A stretch of DNA of 64,000 bases from Diphasiastrum complanatum (GCA_029204225.1 CM055097.1:7583676-7647675); one strand, 5' to 3'. Counted from the stretch's first letter, positions 23,421-35,960 are shown. The notes: generated by a model from the letters alone, not told the origin. A program made the numbers and translations.

Positions 23421-26400
23421 ATTGGATTGGTGGTCCCACACCAATCGACGCCTTTTCATCCTGGATCTTTTGTGCTTCTTGGAGGCGAGATTGTTGCTGT
23501 CGGGAGTGGTAGATTGTCGTGCTGATGTCCTCCATCATTTGCCACCGTAATTTGTTGAGGAAGGGCATGGGTTTGTAGTAATGGAGCATACCCTGGAGAA
23601 AGTTATGGGTTTTCCATAGCTCCACCATATCAACGTGCAGGGTGGAAGTGAGTGCAGTGCGATAATAGAGCCTTGCAACATTGATATGGTCATCTTGCGT
23701 CCGCAAGGGTGTATTGATGTCAAGGGCGATTGGGAGTAACCCTCGATCCCAAAAACCTCTGAGTTCTGCCAGAAATGCTACCAGGCCGCAATTATCCGCA
23801 AAGTATCTGATGTCGCGATCAGGATTGCCATGGTGCTTATGGTAGAATACTCGGTAGTTGGTGACCAGGTCTTCGACTAAGTTGCCGGTATCCACGCCTG
23901 TGAGCTTAGGGCAAAAGATTCTGTTCTTGACCTTGGTGGTAGGAAACGGTTCTCGCCTCGCTACTGGATAGTAATAAGGATTGGTGCGCATGTAGGAGGG
24001 AGCTTCGAGATACCGTGCCATTGAGGTCTTACTTTGCAGGAAGAGCTGATGACGCCAGAGAGGTTGTAGATCCAGGAGTTTGACTGCTACTTTATGTGTC
24101 TGACACTGGTCCAAATCTGGCAGTATGTAGCCACCTCACTCTTTTGTTGTTGGATACTTCTTTGCAAACTCTTGAGAGGCATGCAACTTTTTGCTTGGTT
24201 CTGTGGGCGTGATTCTGTGCCGGATGGTTGGGGCTTCAGAGGCAATCTCATGTTCGATTTGTGGATCGGGATCAGGAGATATAGGAGGCGAGTGATTAGC
24301 TTCTGCAATTCTTTGTGACTTAGGAGAAAATTGTCGTGGAGTGAAGGTTGGGTTAGTGGTGTCGAGGGGGTTAGAAGCGGTGGAAGGGAAATGAAAATGC
24401 TGGGAGCTGGTACCCCCAGAGCCCGATGGATTGGTTGGTGTTTGAGCTCCTTGCCCCAGGGGTTGGCCTTGAAATGCAGAGCTTTGAGTGGCAGGAGGAG
24501 GCTGTTAAAATCCTGTTCCATCTCCACCATCTGGTCCATCAAAGTGGTGCCCTGAATCATGGAATTGGCGTGCTCTGCATGAACCGACGGTGTCGACTGG
24601 GCAGCAGCCTTTAAGCATTCTTCCAGGGTGGCTATGTGTTGGTTTAGGGCCTCGACAGAAGCAATGTATGATTGTTGTAATTTTGAGTGTTGCTCCATCG
24701 TGGCCTTCAGCTTTTGGGCCTAGCGTTTGATAGGCCACCACTGGAATGGCAGTTCCCTCAGGAATAGCTGGTGGTGCGAAGTTGTTGAAGTCCACCATTT
24801 CCAACTGTTCCTTCATAGCGGAACGTGCTGCATGTGAATCTACTACAACCTCATCCTTCTCGGCTTTGAGGGTATCGATGGTTTGTTGCATGTTGGATAC
24901 CTTCAGTTGGAGCTGGTTCTGGAGATGGAGTAGCATCTGCTGTTGTTGTTGATTGTAATTTGTGAGGTTCTGGATCTGTAGCTGCTATTGTTTATTTTCC
25001 TCCTCCAGCCTTGCTTTTTCTTTCTGAAGGTCCGCCATAGCACCATCGTCAAATTGCCACATAGTATACTGTCCCCCTAGGGTGTCCGAATAGATTGTAT
25101 TGGAGCTCATTCACCAACCATACCGCTTTTTGGGCTGTAAGGGGTAACTGCTCCCAAGGACCAATGTCAAGGAGGGTGCGTGTGTAGTTAGGATACGACA
25201 TGGGGTTAAATGGTAGAAAATCAGGAACAGGGCTAGACGGAGGTGTATGAAATGCAAGTGGAGGTGATTGTGGTTTGAGGGGTGGGGAGGTATTATGTGG
25301 CGGAGAGTGTGGGATTGGGTTAGTGGTGACAGTGGTTTATGGTAATGCAGATAGTAATTGTAATGCAAAATCATCTACGTTGACTGTGGAGTCAAGTAGG
25401 GTGGGGATTTGTACAAGGGAGGGCTTTTGTGGAAGTGTGGAAGGGAAGCCCATGTTGAGAGTTAGTGAGGGTGTGGAGGTGGCAGTAAACGGTGGGGGTG
25501 GTGGTGGGAGTGTGAGAGCAAGTGATGGCGAGGAGATTGCCTATGTGGATGGAATCACGCCCATAGGATCAGAGCCAGAAGTGCTTGTCGTTCCGGAGCT
25601 GTCTGTTGCTGCTGCTACTGCTTGTCGGCGTTGTTGGGCCTGGTGAAGTAAGGCCGCCTGCTACTCTAGGACTTCCTTTGGGACAAGAGATGGTTTAAGG
25701 CTCCCTCCGAATTCAGCATATTCTACCCCAATGTCACTGGATAGAATGTCATGCGGGACATCTGCTTCTATGCTGACCGCCTTCCCTTTCTGCTTCTTAG
25801 TAGGTGGGGCTGATGAGACTGGTTCTGCTGTCGGTTGGGGGGTGGCTCACTTTTTTGTGCTTGGATAAACAACATCCAGCTCCTTGATGGCAGTAGCCGC
25901 CTTAGAACCCAATTGCTTGGTGACCAACATGTGGAGGAGATACCCACATTTGGCAGTTGATTTGCGGGCTTTCAGAGCTCCGCACAGCTTCTCCGCTACC
26001 TTCTCATCCCACTTATAATTTTGAGTGGGGTCGTCCATGGTGAGGGTCAGAGAGAAGAGATCGCTCGGTGGGATGCGATCCATCTTGGTGGTATGTACTA
26101 CAACCATGGTGATCTGAGGCGGCCCGTAGATGGGGATCCGTGATGAGGCGGATAGCGATCCCGTCATTGGGGCAATGGTTTTGTCGTCATCGATCAGAAA
26201 CTTGGTAAAGTACTTGGCATCATAGCTGGTGCCCTTTCCATGGACTATCTCTCCGAGATTAGGAAAGTCGACGCTCTGAATCAAGAGAGACGTTGATAAT
26301 AGTATAGCTGCCACTCTTGGATGTAATCAGGAAAGTTTGGAACTCATCCGAATAGGTCGAGTAGGCTGCTCGATGAGGCTCTCGCTCTGCTGATCTCGAA

Positions 26401-26554
26401 AAAGTGTCAGATCAAATCCAAGGTTCGTGAGGATATCCTTGGCCAGTGTGAGCTGCTTGACATAATTCTTAAGATAGATCATGACTATATCCCCTGAATA
26501 AGGACGAGGGGGTTTACGGCAATGCAAGCTCAGCGAGGAACTGCGGGAAGCCAT
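23421..26554 (-). pseudogene. Extra coding region of the gypsy element, unknown
   Basis: About 3.1 kb in the sense of the element, in the space where integrase is expected and beyond. Read in order: a start MASRSSSLSLHC at 26554; a globular segment (26314-25850: FLIDDDKTIAPMTG, IYGPPQITMVVVH, YLLHMLVTKQLG); a basic patch (PPTKKQKGKAV); a long Pro/Ser/Thr-rich segment (about 25650-25180); a coiled-coil-like segment (LQNQLQLKVSNMQQT, EQHSKLQQSYIASVE); and a C-terminal globular segment with NPYYYPVARREPF, DIRYFADNCGL and MPFLNKLRWQMMED, ending just before the PPT. Several stops and shifts interrupt it. I do not recognise the protein. Its place suggests an accessory ORF carried by a non-autonomous family. 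Confidence 0.6.
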
Positions 26555-26559
26555 GATAA

Positions 26560-27130
26560 TGAGGGCCCACGAAATCTTGTAAGTGGTTTGTGTATTGCCA
26601 AAAGAGAAAAAATGTCTGATAGTGCAAAAATGTATCTGATCAGAATTCGCGGAGATAGTAGAGAAATCGTGAGAATCAATTTGAGCTCCAGCGAATTGTT
26701 TGCGAATTCTGAGAATGGATATTTGATGAAGAAAACTACCTTTTGTCTATTTTTAGTCACCATAGAACAGCTGGCCATGGTCCAGAAAAGGGTCCCTCGT
26801 CGTCGAGCCAGCCAGTAGGTCTTCTGGTTTCCTGTAGTGAATGGCACAGTTATGATGACCATTCACTCTTCTGGTGACCATTCGCTCCCTGTAGTGAATG
26901 GCACGATTCTGACAACGATTCACCACTGTTAGCAGCAGTTTTGTTATAGTTGTTTTCATCACGCTACGGAATCAAGGACACACACCATACAAACACCTCA
27001 AAACACGCCAAAATGTTGGCCTTTTGTTTGGTTTGGGGTTTAGGGTTTGGGGAACAAACAACCAGAAGGAGGATATCAAAGATACTGTCAAGCAAGATTT
27101 TGATGATGATGAGGTGCATCGTTGACACCT
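26560..27130 (-). other. Spacer before the extra coding region
   Basis: No integrase motifs found. It contains TAGTGAATGGCAC twice (about 26837 and 26895) with related GACCATTCAC phrases between, and near 26643-26715 a group of GCGAATT / AATTCGCGGAGATAGTA phrases like those in the element's 5' leader at 30480-30680. Confidence 0.5.
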
Positions 27131-27133
27131 TGA

Positions 27134-28674
27134 TCAGGGGGTAGGAAGGTTAGGGATTCGAGATAGATGGTCTGCTAAGAAATGCTGAACTCCCTTATGA
27201 ACCACGATCCTAAACTCAAATTCTCTCAATAATAGGATCCATCTAGTAATACAGTCGGTGGTGCAGGTCTTGTTGATGAGATACAACAATGCTTGATGAT
27301 CAGTGAAGAACACAAAGACTTTTCCTATAAGATAATGGCGAAACTTCTGAACCGCATATACCATCGCCAAGGCTTCGCGTTCTGTAGTGGTATAATTGAC
27401 TTCAGTAGGTATCAATTGTCGACTAAGAAAACGAATTGGATAGTCCTTTTTAAATTCTCCCGGTTGGGTGAGCACTGCTCCAATGGCATACTTGGATGCA
27501 TCGGTATGCACATGGAATTCTTTAGAATAATCAGGATCCCGGAGGATGGGTGCATTGTTAAGGGCTTCTTTGAGGTGATTACAGACGACGCGTTGTTCAT
27601 CCGACCATTTGGAAACTACAACTACTTTGTAGATTAAGCGTGCTTTGTTAGCGAAATCGAAAATAAAGTACCGATAGTAGTTGGCGTGGCCAAGGAAGGA
27701 GTAAACTTCATGTATTGTATGGGGTTCCGGTAGATTTTGAATGATAAGGATCTTTTTAGGGTCAGTGGCAATGCCATTTTGTGAGATAATATGTCCTAAC
27801 ACAATACCATGGGTTACCCAAATCTGGCATTTTTCAGGATCAAGAGAGATACTGAAGCATTGACATTAGATAAAAAAAATTTTGAGCACAGACAGATGAC
27901 GTATTTCTTCGGAATGTGCTCCTAAATTATCCAAGTAAACTTCTAAGGTATCGCCCATCTGCTCTTCATAACACGTTGGAAGGTGCTAGGAGCATTGCAG
28001 AGACCAAAAGGCATGACTTTCCAGCAGAAGGTTTCCCATTCTGTGGCAAAGGCAGTTTTGTGTTGATCTTCTTTAGCGATTTGGATCATATTATATCCGC
28101 TAAAGCCATCTAAGGAGGAGTAAACCTCATCTCCTGCTAGATTTTCTAAGATGGATTCTCCGAAAGGTAGTGGAAAATGATCACGTTCAGTGATGGCGTT
28201 AAGTTTCTTAAAATCGACACAGATCCGGAGTTTTCCATTTTTCTTGGGAACGAGGACAGTTGGGGAGACCCACTCAGTATGCTCAATTTCATAGATAAAT
28301 CCCACGTCTAAGAGGCGTTGTAATTCTTCTTTGATCTTGGCCTTATAGATGGGATTGCATCTATATGGACGACTCGCAGTGGGCCTCACACCCAGTTTAA
28401 GTGGGATACGATGCACAACTACTTGGGGTGAGATGCCTTTCATGCCTTTATAGGTCCATACAAAGATATGTCAATATTTTCGCAGGAGCTTTTTAAGTCG
28501 TCTTCGTTGTTCGCGATTGAGATGAGCCCCGACGTGGACAAGATATTCATTGGTTTCATTTGGCTCACTCAGGGAAAGGGTTATGGTTTCACGAGATTGA
28601 TGATGGGTAGCTGGGACTTTGATGTTGCCTCGTTCGCTGAGTGGATTGGTTAGATGTAAGGGCATTTCAGGCAA
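27134..28674 (-). pseudogene. Reverse transcriptase and RNase H of gypsy element
   Basis: RT starts after HLNREQRRRLKKLL (28500-28540) and shows VVVHRIPLKLGVRP, SRPYRCNPIYK, WVSPTVLVPKKNG, ICVDFKKLNAIT, FPLPF, YSSLDGFSGYNMI, MPFGLCNAPSTFQRVM. After a frameshift near 27950 follows EVYLDNLGAHS, where the catalytic YLDD reads YLDN (GAT to AAT). RNase H at 27700-27134 has FHVHTDASKYAIGAVL, TTTEREALAMVYAV, VFFTDHQALLYL and FLADHLSRIPN. The mutated second Asp should abolish polymerisation. The frame closes at 27134. Confidence 0.88.
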
Positions 28675-28734
28675 CTCATCAATAATGGTGGTGGTATTGG
28701 ATTGGATCTGTTGTTTTCAATGGTCAGCATGCTT

Positions 28735-30570
28735 TCAGAGTACATGGAAGGGAATGGTGAAATTGTCTTGTAGTAAATCTCCCCAGAATTCGATACCTTC
28801 AAGGGTTTTGCTTTCAAAGGGCTTGTGAGGTACTTTATGGGAAGAGGAAGATTGTTGGTCGGCATTGCGGATTTGCTGGCAATACTCATGATGCAGCCGA
28901 ATTTCTTCAGATGGGTGAGGATAAACTATCGGGGTTGAATCATCACTTGGATGAACCGCCTGCGGTTGAGTTTTGTTGGGTGCAAGTGTAGGGGTTTGGC
29001 GTTGCATTTGTGCCCGAGTCAAGACCCAAGCAGGATGTGTTCCGATTGGTAAGGTTTCTACTTGCACTGAACAGACAGGAGTGGTTGGCTTAGATCGGGA
29101 TGGGCAGTCCTTCACGTGATGTTCAATACCACAGATTTCACAAGCTGGAGGAAAGCGAAGTTTATCTGGGTAGCGAATACTAGGATGTTTACCTGCACAG
29201 ATAAAACATCCTCATATTGCGGGTGGTTGATGTGCGGCAAAGACAGCTTGGTTTGGGTTGTAAGCTTGGGCATTGGGATCCACCGGTTGAGCATTAGAAT
29301 CATAGGTATAATAAACAACCGTTTCAGTATAGTATTGTGGTTGAGTATTATCTTCCACATAGTAGGTGGCCGAATCGATGGTATTTGGATCAAGATAATG
29401 GACAACGTTTTGTGGGGCAGGTTGGTTAACAAAAAACTATTGACGTGGGGATGGGTATTGATTTGGTGCAGGTGGTCGTGGTTGGTAAACCCTTGGTCGT
29501 AGCAGAGGTTGTTGTGGCAGGTACGGGCGGTAAGCTCGATAGATGGTTGGTCTGGTGGCTGCTGTGAAATGATTTCGTAGTTCAAGGCATTCATTAGCAG
29601 TGTGATGTTGTGAGCAGATTGGACACCAGACATTTTCCCTTGCTCGAAAGGATTTCTCAGCAATCTGTTTCATGGCGGTTTGGAAATCGGCAGTGAGTTT
29701 ATCCATATGAGATTGTTGAGGTTTTTGTCAGGTTTCCATTTGATGTAGAAGTTTAGAAGACTGAGCAATATTATCATATTTTGGGTGATTAGGATGGTCC
29801 GGATTCTTAGATTTCTTTTTACGATGGTCAAAGTCATCGTCGGAACCTTCGTCTTCTTCACGGATAGCATCAGTCATCACATCTTTAAGTTGATCATACA
29901 GGTCAACTGGTTTGAGTTCACGGTGGATGTTTTTTGGCAATCCAACTAAAAATAGTTTTATGGCCATTCGTTCAGTGATATTTTTATCAACACATTCTAC
30001 TTTGAGACGTATGTAGTTTCGAACAGACTCTTCGCGACGCATCTTGATATAAGTAATTTGAATGAACGGGCTCTGAGTCGGTTTGGATGGTTTGAAACAC
30101 TTGATGAGAGCATCCTTGAGGGTGGTCCAAGAAGCAAGATCAAGAGCTTCAAGATTCAAGTATCACTCCTTGGTGGTGCCATAGAGTACCATGGGAAATA
30201 GGCGAAGCTTTTCAATTTCAGAGGTATCTCCATAAAAACGGCATGCATTATCAAAGTCTTGGAGAAATCGGACTGGGTCAGATTCACCATTGTACTTTGG
30301 TGCATCGATACGTGGAATTCTTCGTTCCATTCGTGGAGGAGTCGGATTAGAAGATTCAGCACAGTCGCGAGAGATGATGCAGAATATAGATGAGCAGGGC
30401 AGGACTGTACTTGACAAAAAGGGCAGTTTGCTTGCAGAATGGATAGTGTAGGACAAAAATTGGTATTTTTTATTGTTATAGAATTTGCGGACAGGCTGAG
30501 AAATTGTGGAGAGGCAAATAAATCTAACTGTAATACTCGCGGATTCTGAAAAAGGTTTTTGAATGTCCAA
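28735..30570 (-). pseudogene. gag of gypsy element with three knuckle-like motifs
   Basis: Retrotrans_gag text runs from about 30310 (PRIDAPKYNGESDPV, FLQDFDNACRFYG, FPMVLYG) across a TGA at about 30160-30163 (probable TGG to TGA) into LASWTTLKDALIKCF, ESVRNYIRLK and KLFLVGLPK. Downstream are three Cys/His motifs: CPICSQHHTANEC (about 29620), CFICAGKHPSIRY (about 29200, last Cys replaced by Tyr) and CEICGIEHHVKDC (about 29125). All have CX2CX3HX4C spacing, not the usual CX2CX4HX4C. Pro/Tyr-rich linkers separate them. Several stops and shifts. The protease active site was not recognised with confidence. Confidence 0.8.
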
Positions 30571-30614
30571 ATAGTGATTTTTTTAGATTTTCTGGAAAAA
30601 TGTTGGCGTTTCAA

Positions 30615-31201
30615 AATTCGCAGATAGTACAGGGAAATCGTGCTCTGTGAGGACGAATTCTTAGGTTGGATGGCGAATTCTAACAGAGAGGTTTGACTGG
30701 CAGATAGGGAATATAGAGAAAAATGTGATAATCTGATAGTAAACGGGCAAAATCTATGAGATAGAATTTGCGGAGCTGCTGAAGGACTGATCTTAATGAG
30801 ATCTAGCCTCAGTGAAGTCGGTGAATTTTAGGACAAAGATTTTGATGAGAAATAAGGGATTTTGACAGTGTATCAGGCTGTTTTCTCAAAATCTGACTGT
30901 GGTCAGAGTTTGTGGAGGTGATAAAATAAAAGATCAGAGTCTGTTAGGGCTGCAGACAGACTGGCAAATTCTGATATACCTTTTTGGTTGTGAGAAAGGT
31001 CACTTGGGTCACTTCTTTTGAAGAAAATGCCCAAGTTGACTCATTTGTTGCTTTCCCTCGATTTGAAAAGTTGCTTCGCAGCTCATGTAGGACCTGGAGA
31101 GGCGACGTGTGCTGTTTGTTGGTAGATAGAGATAAGCACACAAGCAAACATACAACACGGAAGCAAAAAACAAAAGAAAAAGGTTAAAAAATACTTAAAA
31201 A
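30615..31201 (-). other. 5' leader of gypsy element
   Basis: No coding frame. Holds several variants of GAATTTGCGGA / GCGAATTC (near 30481, 30536, 30615, 30643, 30671, 30771) that also occur before the extra coding region at 26643-26713. Confidence 0.5.
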
Positions 31202-31216
31202 CCGGCAACGGCGCCA
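31202..31216 (-). other. Primer-binding site, tRNA-Asp type
   Basis: Minus strand TGGCGCCGTTGCCGG, complementary to the 3' end of plant tRNA-Asp (…CCGGCAACGGCGCCA), one base from the 5' LTR. This fixes the element's direction. Confidence 0.9.
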
Positions 31217-31217
31217 G

Positions 31218-32013
31218 TGTTGGAAGTATTTCTAGTGTGTGCAGTGGCTAGATCTACTTACAGGTGTAGTATAGGGATGTAGAGATCCGTCCACTTTTTA
31301 AGTTTCTACCAAGGTTCAAACAGAAAGGCGAAACTAAGACGTAATGACGGAAGCACTAAGGCTTACCCAACTAGTGCTCAAAACGGAAATGAAGCTATCT
31401 AAGATGACAAAATAAACAACTAGCAAGGTGTTTAATCTAAATTCTACTTAACACCCAAAGGGTAATAAAATAATATTGCGGCTAATATTAAGCAAATAAG
31501 CAATAAAGAACATGCCACAATAAACTGATGAAAAGGAGGCAAGAGGAGGCCTGAGCACCTTCCCTCAAGCTATGAACCTTTCCAAAGGGAACACAAATGA
31601 CATAGAATGATAATTCTCCAAAATAGAGAGCAAGATAGCTTAATCTCAAAAGTGTTGGTTACAATGCAAATACCTCTCCTTTTATGGCAAGGAGGGTCTT
31701 CCATAAGTGTCTACTAACTTATGGGACTTATCTGTTTCTAGCTTTTCAAGAGCTTCCAACTTAGGATTTAGAACTTCAAATTTCTTAACTTAGGAAAACT
31801 TAAGATAAAATATTTCTAGTCTTAAGTTTCCTAAGTCTAAGTTCTAAATCTAAGTTTAAGCTATTTTATTATTATTTAAGCTTCTACTCATGGACTTACA
31901 AAACACATGCCATGGCTTGAAGTTTATTGACAGATACTCATATGTGGTCTTACAAAACACATGCCACGGAGTTTTATAATTATTTTTTATTTGTGTTAGC
32001 ATAGTTGATAACA
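31218..32013 (-). repeat. 5' LTR of gypsy element
   Basis: 796 bp, direct repeat of 22586-23406. On the minus strand it starts TGTTATCAAC and ends CTTCCAACA, the usual TG...CA. Confidence 0.92.
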
Positions 32014-32049
32014 TAAATAAAGTAGGCTTCAAGTAGTCTTTGTAGTTAT

Positions 32050-32325
32050 TTTTTTATAAGATCCGTAACTTTTATAGTGATAAAATTTTGTGACCTTTGG
32101 AACTGCATCAGGCATTAAGGGTATCGTATGCTCAATAACCGAGGTAAGAATTCCTTTGAGATCCTTGTACGTCCAAGCAAAACAATCTTGGTACTTGATC
32201 GATAACTTCTTTAATGCTTGAAATTGTTCGAGAGTAAACTGCGCTCCAACTTGAACAATTTTCTCTGGCTCTCCTGGTTCAGCAAGATTCATTGGCTGAG
32301 TCCTAGCTGATATCAGGCCATGCAC
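32050..32325 (-). pseudogene. Gypsy pol fragment
   Basis: Short minus-strand relic: KIVQVGAQFTLEQFQAL, then YQDCFAWTYKDLKGI, then VIEHTIPLMPDAVPK. This is the region just upstream of RT in Tat/Athila-type gypsy elements (consensus DVFAWsyeDMPGI, vxHrLpl). Truncated on both sides; the left side abuts the LTR of the neighbouring element. Confidence 0.7.
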
Positions 32326-32522
32326 ACACATTTTTAGCCATGGATAATTCACGTGTGGCAGTGCCACACATGGCAAATAGGTCTGTGGCAATGCCACGTG
32401 ACACTTGAGACCCAAAAAATGGTACAAATAAACCATGTTTTGAGTATTTTTCTTGCATTTTCATAGTGATTTCTTGAGGCTTTTCATTGTGATCACTGTC
32501 ACTCTCAATCTCTATCACACTC

Positions 32523-32629
<107 letters not shown>

Positions 32630-33136
32630 CGCCAAGTGAAGATCTTTAAGAATCCTGTCACATACAAACCAAAAAGACACCTGTGGAGTATGAACCACCC
32701 AACCAATATGGAGAGGCTAGTCAATACCCTAACCAATCCACCCCCAAGACACAATGATGAAGACAAGTCAGGAGAGGAGAAACTGGCTCAAGAATCAAAA
32801 TTCACAATAGGAGGATGGGCGAGTTTTCAATGGACTAATTCTCCTCAAGAGAGAGAGAATATTTCCCCTAGGATTTCCATGCAACCTAAATTGAGCTATT
32901 GACCTCCTATTCTTGCATAAAAGTAGTCTTCACTATGCATGTGCTCCTATGTCCAATTATAGGTTTGGGCTCTCATATGACTATCAATTATTTAATACGA
33001 CCACATCCGGAATGACATAGCATATCTAATAACCACATACAATTGGAGTGGCCAACTATCCACATCAGAAATTATTCTGATCCTTTTGTACAGGACATGG
33101 ACACAACATTCTTCCCCCCTTGAACCACTTCTATCT

Positions 33137-34569
33137 CTAGAAGGGAAATCTAGGGAAATTCTTCTTTATGCTTTCGACCCGCTCCCATGAATCATCATCC
33201 TCAGTCTGTCCCTTCCACCTGATTAAACACTTAGAGATAGAACAATTTCTCAATCGTTTATCTCTGGTTATGATTACTTTTTCAGGTTCTAAAGGAACAT
33301 TAAGTGATAAGTCCTCCAAATGGGTAAGATCTTCCTCTGAACCAACTACGTCACCTTCATGTAAACTTAATTTAAGATGGTTTACATGAAACACAAAGTG
33401 AATTGTAGACTTGTTATGAAGATCTAGTTTGTAAGCTAAAGAACCAATTTTTTTTATAATCCAAAATTGTCCACAATATCTTGTAGACAATTTGTAATGC
33501 TTCCTCGTATGCATAGTCTTAGAATCCTTAGGTATTCTAGGATATACCCAATCATCAACTTTAAAATCTCTGGGAGACCTCTTAAGATCGGCATAATGCT
33601 TAGCTCTATTCTGAGCACTCCGGCTACAATCATGGGCCACTTGCAACATTTCACACATATCATGCAAGAAATTTGCAACTTTCTGGATCTTAACAGACTT
33701 TGTCTCCACATTTACCGGAGATCTAGGTTGAAAACCGTACATCAGCATAAACGAACTATAACTAGTAGTAGAATGTTTCCTACTATTATAAGCAAACTCA
33801 ATCAAAGGAAGATAATTTTCCCACTGAGATTGCTTGTGAGACACGTATGTTCTCAACATATCCTCCATAGTCTGATTAGTTCTCTCAGTCTAGCCATCTG
33901 ATTTAGGATGATCAAAAGAACTAAAACTAAGCGAGGTTTCAAGCTTATGGATCACAACTGACCAAAAGTGAGCTGTAAATTTAAAATCTCTATCACTAAT
34001 TGTATTACTTGGCAATCCATAAAGCCTAAATAATTTTTCCACAAAGATCTGGGCTAAATCTGAAGCCTTAGCAGTTGACTTGACTAGTATAAAAGTAGCT
34101 AACTTTGTCAACTTGTCTACCAGAACCCAAATAGAATCATTTTGGCATTGGGTCCTTGGAAGTCCAACCACAAAATCCATAGATATACTTTTCCATCGTT
34201 TCTGAGAGATATCTAGGGGATGTAACAACCCTCCAGTCTTTAAGCATTCAGCTTTGGCTAATTGACAAGGTCTACATTAGCCACATAAGACTCGACAAAT
34301 GGCTTGAGTTTTGGCCAATAAAACTCTCTTCTGACCAAGTCCAAAGTCTTGTGTATATCTAGATGTCCTGCACAGGAAACGTCATGACACTTGACATAAA
34401 GAATTCTCTTCTTTAACTCATCATCCACTGGTACACAAATTTTCCCATTTCGAAATAGTAGACCACCTTGGATAGAGAACTGTTCCGCTATCTTCTTATC
34501 TTTTCTAGGAATCTGAGACCCATGTGAGTAAATCTCTATTCCATTCTCATTTTTACCTGTCTCCACCAT
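33137..34569 (-). pseudogene. Chromovirus 1 integrase with chromodomain
   Basis: Three broken pieces. 34569-34258: zinc-binding region (HDVSCAGHLDIHKTLDLV, FYWPKL) whose HHCC is incomplete (the CxxC region reads VANVDLVN). 34228-33890: catalytic core (SMDFVVGLP, LVDKLTKLATFI, SNTISDRDFKFTA, first and second Asp kept), ending in a stop where E of the DDE would be near. 33868-33137: C-terminal part (NYLPLIEFAYN, FKVDDWVY) and a chromodomain (PEKVIITRDKRLRN, KCLIRWKGQTEDDDSWE). The chromodomain would target integration to modified histones. Confidence 0.88.
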
Positions 34570-34661
34570 CTTCCAGATGGGACGAAAATGAGAATCCGAT
34601 TCACACTTTCCTCTCAGCGAAAGTTATAGATTAGTGGAAATCTGGGTGAATGAAAGTTCAT

Positions 34662-35942
34662 TTAGTTCACCAATCGGACTAAGTGTACCTGCAACTTGGT
34701 TAGAGCTGTCCTTGACATATCGGATCTCATAGTCAAATTCCTGCATAAGCTTAGCCCAATGAGCTTTATGACCCTCATATTGTTCTGATTACAAAAGTAC
34801 TTCAGAGATTGGTGATCTATATACACTATAAACTGACTACCATAAAGGTAGTGCCCCAAGTTTTGAGTGCATGTATCACAACAAATAACTCCTCCGTTGA
34901 ATCACTTGCATCAGTTCTCATGACGTAAGGTATATCAGGATTCACGATCTGTAAAACAGGAGCTAACCATTTGCTTGAGTTTCTTATAGCATTGGTTCAA
35001 TTCATCATTCCACTCAATAGGCTCACTAGGTTGACCTCTCTTTTTCTTTTTGTTAACTCTGCCTTTAGTCAGATTGTTTAAGGGTGCAACCACTTTTGCA
35101 TAATCCTCAATTGATTCATGAAAGAAAACTGTAAAACCGAGAAAAGATTTAACTTCTCTAATTGTCTTTGATATCAGCCACTCACGCACTGTCTTGACCT
35201 TACTCTCATCAATCTCCAACCAACTACGAGTGATCTTATGACCGAGGTACAACAACTCATGCTTAAAGAATTCACATTTAGATTCCTTAGCATAAAGTTT
35301 CTCTCGCCTGAGAATATCTAAGATAGTTTTAAAATTACTCAAATGCTCCTTAAGTGTCCTACTGTAGATGAGAATATCATCTAAGAATACAACTACAAAC
35401 TTCCCAAGATGTGGACAAAAAAGATCGTTTATCATCTGTTGAGACGTAGCTGGTGCATTCGTCAACCCAAACAGAAGCACAAGAAATTCGTAGTGACCGA
35501 ATCTCGTCCGAGAACCAGTCTTTTGCACATCCTCCGGATGATTCCTAATTTGATGATAACCAATTCTAAGATCTATTTTTGTGAAGTATTTTGCTCCACC
35601 TAATCGATCTACTAGATCATCCATACGAGGCAAAGGATCTTTATTTTTAATAGTTACCTTATTCAATCCCTTGTAGTCCACACACAACTTGAAGCCTCCA
35701 TCTTTCTTCGATTTAAGAAGAACAGGAGCACCCCAAGGTGACTTACTTGGCTGAATATGGCCCATCTTTAGGTAATTCTCAATTTGCTTAGTAATCTCTA
35801 TCTCTTCTTTCTGAAAGAACCTGTAAGGTTGTCTAGAGATAGGGTGACTACCTGGAATTAGCTTTATCTTATGGTCTACCGATCTGGACGGCGGTATTCC
35901 ATGAGATAATTCAATTGGAAATATATCTTTAAATACAAACAA
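34662..35942 (-). pseudogene. Chromovirus 1 reverse transcriptase and RNase H
   Basis: RT frame 35942-34935: GIPPSRSVDHKIKLIPG, PSKSPWGAPVLLKSKKDGG, LCVDYKGLNKVTIK, FTKIDLRIGYHQI, FLVLLFGLTNAPA and [12 protein letters not shown] with both catalytic Asp present; it continues through the thumb to LGFTVFFHESI. After a break, RNase H remains only as YLYGSQFIVYIDHQSLKYF (34859-34800). Confidence 0.88.
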
Positions 35943-35960
35943 TAACTTATTCTTCTCAAT

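Larger units (their letters stand above)
22586..32013 (-). mobile_element. Ty3/gypsy element with both LTRs, no integrase
   Basis: Read on the minus strand: 5' LTR 31218-32013, PBS, gag, RT, RNase H, a large extra coding region, PPT, 3' LTR 22586-23406. The LTRs begin TGTTGG and end AACA on the plus strand and differ by about 25 substitutions by eye over about 790 bp (roughly 97% identity) plus two indels, so insertion is fairly recent. There is no integrase between RNase H and the extra region, and the RT catalytic motif is mutated, so movement would have needed another element's enzymes. Flanking 5-mers (GTGAT left, TAAAT right) do not match, so no target-site duplication is visible. Confidence 0.9.

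Noticed and set aside
25275-25646. Gly/Val-rich plus-strand frame
   Set aside because: Antisense shadow of the Pro-rich segment of the gypsy extra coding region on the minus strand.
26755-26962. Short repeats around TAGTGAATGGCAC considered as a CRISPR-like array
   Set aside because: Only two imperfect copies, in a plant retroelement; a simple local duplication.
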